Made by a program: the position numbers and the translations under genes
In this document: positions 56,212 through 64,000 of the stretch, piece by piece
Layout: every line of letters begins with the position of its first letter
Position numbering within the stretch: position 1 is the first letter of the stretch
Notes under the pieces: model-generated
Seen by the model: only the letters and a program-made list of their open reading frames with translations
Databases searched by the model: none
What the model was told of the DNA's origin: nothing
Assembly: GCF_000948285.1 (NCBI RefSeq)
Contig: NZ_JYBP01000003.1
Location: 2,728,001 to 2,792,000, forward strand
Origin: Geobacillus kaustophilus
GTDB taxonomy: Bacteria; Bacillota; Bacilli; Bacillales; Anoxybacillaceae
DNA length: 64,000 nt
Direction of reading: 5' to 3'

Positions 56212-56881
56212 GCGTCTCCCTCCAATAGTTGACGATCGATCGGAATAGTTTCAATCCGTCCGCGCTGCCGAGCAAGGCGTCGACCGCCCGCTCCGGATGC
56301 GGCATCATGCCGAGCACATTGCCCCGTTCATTGACGATGCCGGCAATATCGGCCAAGCTGCCGTTCGGATTTTCTCCATGGTAACGGAACACGATTTGCC
56401 GGTTCTCGACAAGGCGCTCGAGCGTCTGTTCATCGCAATAATAATTCCCTTCACCATGGGCGATCGGGATCGTAATGACTTCGCCTTTTTCGTAGGCAGA
56501 CGTAAACATTGTCTCATTGTTTTCCACCGTCAGCCGCACTGGACGGCAGATGAATTTCAGCCCTTGGTTGCGGCGCATCGCCCCAGGAAGCAAGCCGGCT
56601 TCGAGCAAAATTTGAAACCCGTTGCACACCCCAAGCACTGGTTTCCCCGCTTCGGCAGCTTGCTTCACGGCAGCCATCACCTTGGAGAAACGGGCAATGG
56701 CTCCGGAACGCAAGTAATCGCCGTATGAAAACCCGCCTGGAAGCAAAATGGCGTCAAATCTGTCTAGATTGTCCTCATCATGCCAAACGTATTCGACCTC
56801 TTCGCCAAGTTCATCGGCGATCGCATGATACATATCGACATCGCAATTCGACCCCGGAAACACAACGACGGCAAACTTCAT
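56195..56881 (-). CDS. purQ: FGAM synthase glutaminase subunit PurQ
   Basis: This 228-residue class I glutamine amidotransferase has [36 protein letters not shown], the nucleophile Cys in [20 protein letters not shown], and His/Glu in [10 protein letters not shown]. It delivers ammonia to PurL and overlaps purS by four bases. Confidence 0.96.
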   Translation of the reverse strand: MKFAVVVFPGSNCDVDMYHAIADELGEEVEYVWHDEDNLDRFDAILLPGGFSYGDYLRSGAIARFSKVMAAVKQAAEAGKPVLGVCNGFQILLEAGLLPGAMRRNQGLKFICRPVRLTVENNETMFTSAYEKGEVITIPIAHGEGNYYCDEQTLERLVENRQIVFRYHGENPNGSLADIAGIVNERGNVLGMMPHPERAVDALLGSADGLKLFRSIVNYWRETHVVTA

Positions 56882-57132
56882 CGGGCGACGGCCTCCTCGA
56901 TTTCATAGCGGTAATCTTCAATCACCGGGTTGGCAAGCAGTTTTTCGCACATTTCACGGACGAGCTCGTTGATGTCGCGGCCGCTCTCTTCAATAACGAG
57001 CTCCATAAACTTCCCGATTCGTACATCTTTCACTTCCGTATACGATAAGCTGTGCAGCGCCCCTTTTACAGTGGTCCCTTGCGGATCCAACACACTCTTG
57101 CGCAACGTGACATACACTTTTACTTTGTACAT
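56878..57132 (-). CDS. purS: FGAM synthase subunit PurS
   Basis: This 84-residue protein, [20 protein letters not shown]…, is the structural subunit bridging PurL and PurQ. The open frame extends 40 codons upstream into purC, but the length and the MYKVKVYV start fit PurS. It overlaps the purC end by 13 bases. Confidence 0.94.
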   Translation of the reverse strand: MYKVKVYVTLRKSVLDPQGTTVKGALHSLSYTEVKDVRIGKFMELVIEESGRDINELVREMCEKLLANPVIEDYRYEIEEAVAR

Positions 57133-57848
57133 GCCGATTCTCCCCCTAACCGTTGTAAAATGACTTCGTACGCATCCGTCAAACTGCCCAAGTCGCGGCG
57201 GAACACGTCTTTGTCGAGCTTTTCGTTCGTCTTTGCGTCCCATAACCGGCACGTGTCCGGTGAAATCTCATCCGCCAAGAGGATGGCTCCGTCCGCCGTA
57301 CGGCCGAACTCAAGCTTAAAATCAATTAATCTCACGTTCCGCTCGGCAAAATGGAGGCGCAACACGTCATTCACCGCAAGCGCGGCCTGCTTCAGCGCGG
57401 CGACTTCCTCGCGGCCAGCAAGTTTTAAAATGAAGATATGATCTTCCAACAGCAACGGGTCGCCAAGGTCGTCGTTTTTGTAATAAAACTCAACAAGCGG
57501 CGCCTCAAGCGATGTCCCTTCCTCTAGACCGATCCGCTTGGCTAAACTTCCCGCCACCACATTGCGGACAACGACTTCAAGCGGGATGATCGTCACGCGC
57601 CGAACCAATTGTTCCGTTGGCGACAGCTTTTCAATAAAATGATTGGCAATGCCTGCTTCGCGCAGCTTCAAAAACAACAGGCTGGAAATCTCGTTATTGA
57701 GCCGCCCTTTGCCGGCGATCGTCGCCTTTTTTTCGCCGTTAAACGCCGTTGCGCTGTCTTTGTACTCGACCCAAAGCACATCTGGCTCGTCAGTCGCATA
57801 AATTTTTTTCGCTTTCCCTTCATATAACAGCTGTTGTTTCGTCGGCAC
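57120..57848 (-). CDS. purC: SAICAR synthase
   Basis: This protein of about 242 residues joins aspartate to CAIR. It contains [40 protein letters not shown] and [24 protein letters not shown] place the start at a GTG (protein [11 protein letters not shown]) because GGAGG lies eight bases before it. The ATG five codons upstream (57863) has no ribosome binding site and in fact contains this GGAGG. Confidence 0.93.
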   Translation of the reverse strand: MPTKQQLLYEGKAKKIYATDEPDVLWVEYKDSATAFNGEKKATIAGKGRLNNEISSLLFLKLREAGIANHFIEKLSPTEQLVRRVTIIPLEVVVRNVVAGSLAKRIGLEEGTSLEAPLVEFYYKNDDLGDPLLLEDHIFILKLAGREEVAALKQAALAVNDVLRLHFAERNVRLIDFKLEFGRTADGAILLADEISPDTCRLWDAKTNEKLDKDVFRRDLGSLTDAYEVILQRLGGESACTK

Positions 57849-57923
57849 GATCAACGCCTCCATTTATCCAGAAGATTGAAAATCTTTTGTATAGCCGGCC
57901 GGCTTCGACCAGCCGGCAGCCGC

Positions 57924-59219
57924 TCACTCCAACCCTAAGCGGGCAAAAATCGTATCGACATGTTTCAAATGATGGCGATAATCAAAGCAATCATCGAGCT
58001 CCTCTTTCGTCAGCCGGCTCATGATCCGCTCATCTGCTTCAAGAAGCGAGCGGAACGGCACTTGTCTCTCCCACGCTTCCATCGCTTTCGGCTGCACCAA
58101 ATCGTACGCCTCCTCGCGCGTCATCCCCTTGTCGATCAAGGCGAGCAAGACGCGCTGCGAATAAATGAGCCCGAACGTGCGCTCCATATTTTTTTTCATG
58201 TTTTCCGGGTACACAAGCAAATGTTTCACGATAGTAGCGAATCGGTTCAACATATAGTTCAACGCAATCGTCGCATCCGGCAAAATGATGCGTTCCGCCG
58301 ACGAATGGGAAATGTCGCGTTCATGCCAAAGCGGCACGTTTTCGTACGCCGTCACCATATAGCCGCGAATGACGCGCGCCATGCCGGTCATGTTTTCCGA
58401 ACCGATCGGATTGCGCTTATGCGGCATCGCTGATGAGCCTTTTTGTCCTTTGGCGAAAAACTCTTCGACTTCGCGCACTTCGCTTTTTTGCAAGCCGCGA
58501 ATCTCGACGGCGAATTTTTCAATCGATGTCGCAATTAAGGCCAGCGTCGCCATATAGTAGGCATGGCGGTCGCGCTGCAGCGTCTGCGTCGAAATCGGCG
58601 CCGGCGTCAAGCCGAGCTTTTCACACACATACTGCTCCACAAACGGATCCACGTTGGCGTACGTGCCGACTGCGCCGGAAATTTTCCCTACTTCCACCAT
58701 CTTGGCTGCTTGTTCAAACCGCTCCAAATTCCGCACCATCTCCGCATACCAAAGCGCCAGCTTCAGCCCGAACGTCGTCGGTTCGGCATGAACGCCGTGC
58801 GTGCGCCCCATCATGACCGTGTATTTATGTTCGCGCGCTTTCTCTTTCAGCACTTGAATGAAGTTTTCCAAATCGCGCCGCAAAATCGCGTTCGCCTGTT
58901 TCAACAGGTAACCTAACGCCGTATCGACGACATCGGTCGAGGTGAGACCATAATGCACCCATTTCCGTTCTTCCCCAAGCGTCTCAGAAACGGCGCGGGT
59001 GAAGGCGACGACATCATGGCGCGTTTCTTCTTCAATTTCTTTAATGCGGTTGACGTCAAACGACGCGTTTTCACGCAGGCGGCGGACATCTTCTTTTGGG
59101 ATGACGCCAAGCTCAGCCCACGCCTCGCACGCGAGCAATTCCACCTCAAGCCATGCCTTAAAGCGGTTTTCCTCGGTCCAAATCGCTCCCATTTCCGGTC
59201 TTGTGTAACGTTCAATCAT
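57924..59219 (-). CDS. purB: Adenylosuccinate lyase
   Basis: This 431-residue fumarase-superfamily enzyme acts twice, on SAICAR and on adenylosuccinate. It reads [20 protein letters not shown], then [20 protein letters not shown], and the signature [19 protein letters not shown] with the catalytic Ser loop. It overlaps purK by four bases. Confidence 0.96.
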   Translation of the reverse strand: MIERYTRPEMGAIWTEENRFKAWLEVELLACEAWAELGVIPKEDVRRLRENASFDVNRIKEIEEETRHDVVAFTRAVSETLGEERKWVHYGLTSTDVVDTALGYLLKQANAILRRDLENFIQVLKEKAREHKYTVMMGRTHGVHAEPTTFGLKLALWYAEMVRNLERFEQAAKMVEVGKISGAVGTYANVDPFVEQYVCEKLGLTPAPISTQTLQRDRHAYYMATLALIATSIEKFAVEIRGLQKSEVREVEEFFAKGQKGSSAMPHKRNPIGSENMTGMARVIRGYMVTAYENVPLWHERDISHSSAERIILPDATIALNYMLNRFATIVKHLLVYPENMKKNMERTFGLIYSQRVLLALIDKGMTREEAYDLVQPKAMEAWERQVPFRSLLEADERIMSRLTKEELDDCFDYRHHLKHVDTIFARLGLE

Positions 59220-60373
59220 CCTCGTTCCAGCCTCCGATCATGCCAAATTTGCCACGATTCGATTCGCGCCAGCGCCCCCTCGACATCGTCTGCCAGCACC
59301 GTCACATGCCCCATTTTCCGCTTCGGCTTCGCTTCGTGTTTGCCGTACAGATGGACGTAAACCGCCCCGTCGAACGAACCGATATGCCGAATGACCGGCT
59401 CGACGTGCTCGCCTAAAATATTGACCATCACCGCCGGCTTCAACAATTCGGTCGATCCGAGCGGCCAGTTGCAGACGGCGCGGATGTGCTGGGCAAACTG
59501 CGACGTCGCGCATGCATTGATTGTATAATGTCCGGAGTTGTGCGGTCTAGGGGCCAGCTCATTAATATAAATATCCCCGTCCGCAGTCAAAAACATTTCC
59601 ACCGCCAGCGTCCCAACGAGCGAAAACGATGCGGCCAACACTTCCGCGTAGCGAATGGCCCGCTCTTGCACGCTTTCCGGAATTCGGGCCGGAACGATCG
59701 TTTGATGCAAAATATTCTCGATATGAATATTTTCCGCCACTGGAAAAACAGCCGTCTCACCATCGAGGTTGCGGGCGACAATGACCGACATTTCCTTCAC
59801 AAACGGCACCCAGCCTTCCAAAATGCATGGGCCAAGCCGAAGCAAATCAGCCGCTTTGGCTAGATCGCTTTCGCCGCGCAGCACATATTGCCCTTTGCCG
59901 TCGTAGCCGCCGCGCCGCGTTTTCAAGACGCACGGGAACCCGATCGTCTGAACGGCCTGTTCAAGCTCCTCCGCTCCATTCACTTCGACATAGGGCGCCA
60001 CCGGCAAGCCGGCATCAACGATCGCCGCTTTCTCCAGCGCCCGGTCTTGCGTTACAGCAAGCAGCCGGCTTCCTTGCGGGACATAGGCGTTTGCCTCAAG
60101 CCATTCAAGCGCCCGCGCATCGATGTTTTCAAATTCATACGTGATGACATCGCTCACGCGCGAAAGTTCCGCCATAGCGTCCAAATCATGATACGCCGCC
60201 GTCATTTCGATATCAGCCACTTGCCCGCACGGGGAATCAGGCGTTGGATCGAGCACGGCAATGCGAAAGCCCATCTCACGCGCCGCCAAAGCCATCATCC
60301 GCCCGAGCTGCCCGCCGCCGATGATGCCGATCGTCTGCCCAGGAACGATCCGCCGCTTAGTCAAGTTGATCAC
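59216..60373 (-). CDS. purK: N5-carboxyaminoimidazole ribonucleotide synthase
   Basis: This 385-residue ATP-grasp enzyme includes [39 protein letters not shown] and [22 protein letters not shown]. It converts AIR and bicarbonate to N5-CAIR. The GTG start overlaps the purE end by 17 bases; a TTG three codons later is an alternative. Confidence 0.94.
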   Translation of the reverse strand: MINLTKRRIVPGQTIGIIGGGQLGRMMALAAREMGFRIAVLDPTPDSPCGQVADIEMTAAYHDLDAMAELSRVSDVITYEFENIDARALEWLEANAYVPQGSRLLAVTQDRALEKAAIVDAGLPVAPYVEVNGAEELEQAVQTIGFPCVLKTRRGGYDGKGQYVLRGESDLAKAADLLRLGPCILEGWVPFVKEMSVIVARNLDGETAVFPVAENIHIENILHQTIVPARIPESVQERAIRYAEVLAASFSLVGTLAVEMFLTADGDIYINELAPRPHNSGHYTINACATSQFAQHIRAVCNWPLGSTELLKPAVMVNILGEHVEPVIRHIGSFDGAVYVHLYGKHEAKPKRKMGHVTVLADDVEGALARIESWQIWHDRRLERG

Positions 60374-60845
60374 TGCTTTCTACGATTTGTTTTCGAATGG
60401 CTTCCCGCCGCGCTTTGAGCGCCTCCATATAGCGCGGCTCAAGCAACCCAAGAATCGATGCGGCGAGCAGTCCAGCGTTGGTCGCCCCCGCCTTGCCGAT
60501 CGCCACCGTCGCTACCGGCACCCCGCCTGGCATTTGCACAATCGACAATAACGAGTCAAGTCCATTCAATGCTTTTGACTGCACCGGCACCCCAATCACC
60601 GGCAGCGTCGTTTTCGCCGCGATCATTCCCGGCAAGTGAGCCGCCCCCCCAGCTCCGGCAATGATCACCCGAATGCCCCGCTCCTCCGCCGTTTCCGCAT
60701 ACCGAAACATCTCATCCGGCGTCCGGTGCGCCGATACGACTTTTTTCTCAAACGGAACGCCCAATTCCTCCAAAATGGCGCAAGCATGTTTCATCGTTTC
60801 CCAATCCGAATGGCTTCCCATGATCACCCCAACGAGCGGGCTCAT
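60357..60845 (-). CDS. purE: N5-CAIR mutase
   Basis: This 162-residue class I PurE begins [20 protein letters not shown], then [20 protein letters not shown] and [23 protein letters not shown]. It isomerises N5-CAIR to CAIR. It is the first gene of the operon, preceded by AAAAGGAGTGAAACGGT and the riboswitch leader. Confidence 0.96.
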   Translation of the reverse strand: MSPLVGVIMGSHSDWETMKHACAILEELGVPFEKKVVSAHRTPDEMFRYAETAEERGIRVIIAGAGGAAHLPGMIAAKTTLPVIGVPVQSKALNGLDSLLSIVQMPGGVPVATVAIGKAGATNAGLLAASILGLLEPRYMEALKARREAIRKQIVESSDQLD

Positions 60846-60870
60846 ACCGTTTCACTCCTTTTGCTAGCAC

Positions 60871-60926
60871 AACAAAACCCAGAACATGCATTCCCGTCCG
60901 TAAACGAGGGAAAGCATCGTTCTGGG
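60871..60926 (-). terminator. Riboswitch-controlled terminator
   Basis: On the minus strand CCCAGAAC(G)ATGC pairs with GCATGTTCTGGG, followed by TTTTG, between the aptamer and purE. Confidence 0.82.
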
Positions 60927-60969
60927 CTTTGACAGTTGCTGATCGAAAAAAAGCCAAAACCGATCCTTT

Positions 60970-61040
60970 CCCTCATAGTCCAATAATTTACGGTTATTGG
61001 GTAGAAACTTTTGGGCCATATTCCCAAAATTATATGAGGG
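60970..61040 (-). ncRNA. Purine (guanine-class) riboswitch
   Basis: Read on the minus strand, P1 is CCCTCATA…TATGAGGG. The conserved junctions are TATAAT, AATATGG, GTTTCTACCC and CCGTAAA, and J3/1 is GGACTATGAGG. P2 and P3 arms with the two kissing loops are complete. The C in GACTAT, equivalent to C74 of the xpt aptamer, predicts guanine/hypoxanthine rather than adenine binding. A terminator lies just downstream, so purine excess should stop transcription before purE. Confidence 0.94.
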
Positions 61041-61069
61041 ATCTTCTCATACACTATGAAGTTACCTTT

Positions 61070-61099
61070 ATAGTAGCAGGTTTTTTTTCGGCATGTCAA
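61070..61099 (-). promoter_or_regulatory. Purine operon sigma-A promoter
   Basis: TTGACA (61099–61094) and TACTAT (61075–61070) lie 18 bases apart on the minus strand. Confidence 0.82.
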
Positions 61100-61109
61100 G
61101 GAAAAAAAT

Positions 61110-61143
61110 CGAACATTTAGTATTTCATCAATGTAAATGTTCG
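61110..61143 (-). promoter_or_regulatory. Paired PurR boxes
   Basis: CGAACATT and AATGTTCG face each other with 18 bases between, directly upstream of the –35 box. This matches the paired PurBoxes bound by PurR in Bacillus, where PRPP relieves repression. Confidence 0.82.
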
Positions 61144-61207
61144 TGTTTTTTGAATCACCAAACGAAGAAGGCGGCATATGATGAATAAGCGGAGGAGGAG
61201 AGACACG

Positions 61208-61651
61208 ATGGCCAAAGAAAACCCGTTTACGCCGTTTTCCGATTGGACAAAACATTGGCAGCAATTTTTCCAAAATGATTTTTGGGGAAGCATCCAGCCG
61301 TTGCTGCCGTCATCGAACAAGCCATCATCCGGTATGAACATCTACAAAAAAGACAACGAACTGCTCGTTGTCATCAGCCTCCCAGGGCTCGAAAAAATCG
61401 AAGATGCAGAAGTGTATGTATCATACAAAACGTTGGAAGTGAAAGCAACCATTAATCTAAACTTCAAGGGGTTTGAGCTAGTGGAAGAAGGCATTTTCCA
61501 AGGCCCATTCCAAAAAACAATCCCACTGCCGTTCGCCGTCAAAGAGGACCGCATCGAAGCAACATACCATAACGGCCTGTTGTTCATCCATCTGCATCGA
61601 CTTATCCCTGACGAGCCGAAAAAGAAAATTGTCATCAAAAAAAGTGAATAA
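61208..61651 (+). CDS. Hsp20/alpha-crystallin-like protein
   Basis: This protein of about 147 residues starts MAKENPFTPFSDWTKHWQQF after GGAGGAGGAG. Its middle and C-terminal part (MNIYKKDNELLVVISLPGLE… LEVKATINL… FQKTIPLPFAVKEDRIEATY HNGLLFIHL) has the beta-sandwich pattern of small heat-shock proteins, including the HNGLLFI strand. The C-terminal IxI motif is only weakly present (KKKIVIKK). It may act as a chaperone or spore-associated protein. It is divergent from the purine operon. Confidence 0.82.
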   Translation: MAKENPFTPFSDWTKHWQQFFQNDFWGSIQPLLPSSNKPSSGMNIYKKDNELLVVISLPGLEKIEDAEVYVSYKTLEVKATINLNFKGFELVEEGIFQGPFQKTIPLPFAVKEDRIEATYHNGLLFIHLHRLIPDEPKKKIVIKKSE

Positions 61652-61689
61652 TCTCCCCACGAGTGCAAAAAAGGAGATACCTGCCTTTC

Positions 61690-61735
61690 CGAAAAAATAA
61701 AAAAAGAGGGTGTCCCATGCCGTACAGGACACCCT
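61690..61735 (-). terminator. Secondary terminator downstream of 5S rRNA
   Basis: The stem GGGTGTCC/GGACACCC is followed on the minus strand by a long T-rich run, so it serves leftward transcripts from the rRNA operon. Rightward it has no T tract. Confidence 0.7.
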
Positions 61736-61860
61736 TACGCGAATTTCCGTTTCCTATCGCTTTTATGAAAAAGGGGGTCTAGGAAACGATGATCACGCTT
61801 TACATTTTGGGGGAGAGGATTAAAAATGGCGTCATTCAAAATGACTCATTGGAAATAGGC

Positions 61861-61898
61861 AAAAAAATGAGAGAACTATGCAGCTCCCTCATTTTTGC
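61861..61898 (-). terminator. rRNA operon terminator
   Basis: AAAAATGAG(GGAG) pairs with (CTC)TCATTTTT immediately after 5S rRNA, with T runs. Confidence 0.8.
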
Positions 61899-61900
61899 CT

Positions 61901-62018
<118 letters not shown>

Positions 62019-62124
62019 AAGCATTTTGATTTTGACATCATTTATTATACTTAAAAAATAAACAATGTCAAGAAGGAAATTCATTCCTTCAAAACTAGAT
62101 AACCGTCGGAAGAAGCCGCTCATA

Positions 62125-64000
<1,876 letters not shown>

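Overview
This window comes from a thermophilic Geobacillus chromosome, most likely of the G. stearothermophilus group. The evidence is the gene order purEKBCSQLFMNHD – yerA/B/C – pcrB – pcrA – ligA – camS – gatCAB, which is classical Bacillaceae synteny, the GC-rich coding style, and a type II-C Cas9 and tracrRNA that closely match the GeoCas9 family as I remember it. No database search was run.

Layout. (1) 1–3.3 kb: a PspA/IM30 membrane-stress protein, an MFS efflux pump and a P1-family peptidase. (2) 3.4–19.1 kb: a defence island in which every recognisable system is broken. First comes a type I-B CRISPR remnant. Its cas6 is split by an IS4-family element with a clean 9-bp target duplication, its cas8b is truncated by IS3-family and IS1634-like debris, and three scattered degenerate or orphan repeats remain. 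Next is a type II-C locus with an intact-looking tracrRNA gene, a cas9 frameshifted by an apparent 20-bp deletion between 11-bp repeats, a cas1 reduced to a 35-codon remnant, an intact cas2 and one solitary repeat. Last is a type II Wadjet set with an intact jetD, a jetC carrying a nonsense codon plus a frameshift, a jetB carrying a nonsense codon, and no jetA. (3) 19.2–23.3 kb: a gene for a 14-residue-repeat coiled-coil protein and an osmoprotectant ABC importer. (4) 23.7–29.0 kb: a putative exported peptide with a four-gene ABC-2 exporter, an IS630-type element, the stump of a histidine kinase, and a 241-bp MITE-like element with a perfect 64-bp palindrome. A second, decayed copy of that element lies at 8.4–8.7 kb. 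(5) 29.0–47.6 kb: core metabolism and information genes (metY, gatCAB, an amine oxidase, a LOG protein, camS, ligA, pcrA, pcrB, yerC, yerB, yerA). (6) 47.8–61.1 kb: the complete twelve-gene de novo purine operon, preceded by paired PurR boxes, a sigma-A promoter, a guanine-class riboswitch and a terminator. (7) 61.2–64.0 kb: an Hsp20-like gene, then 5S rRNA and the 3' two thirds of 23S rRNA on the minus strand.

How the parts work together. The purine operon carries PRPP to IMP and is gated twice: by PurR at the promoter and by a purine riboswitch in the leader. GatCAB provides tRNA-dependent Gln/Asn amidation. PcrA and LigA supply helicase and ligase functions for DNA repair and replication. 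The most unusual aspect is the collapse of three independent anti-plasmid or anti-phage systems in about 14 kb, each by different lesions, with small functional-looking parts left behind (tracrRNA promoter and terminator, cas2, jetD). The least understood intact module is the exported-peptide/three-permease ABC cluster at 23.7–27.2 kb.
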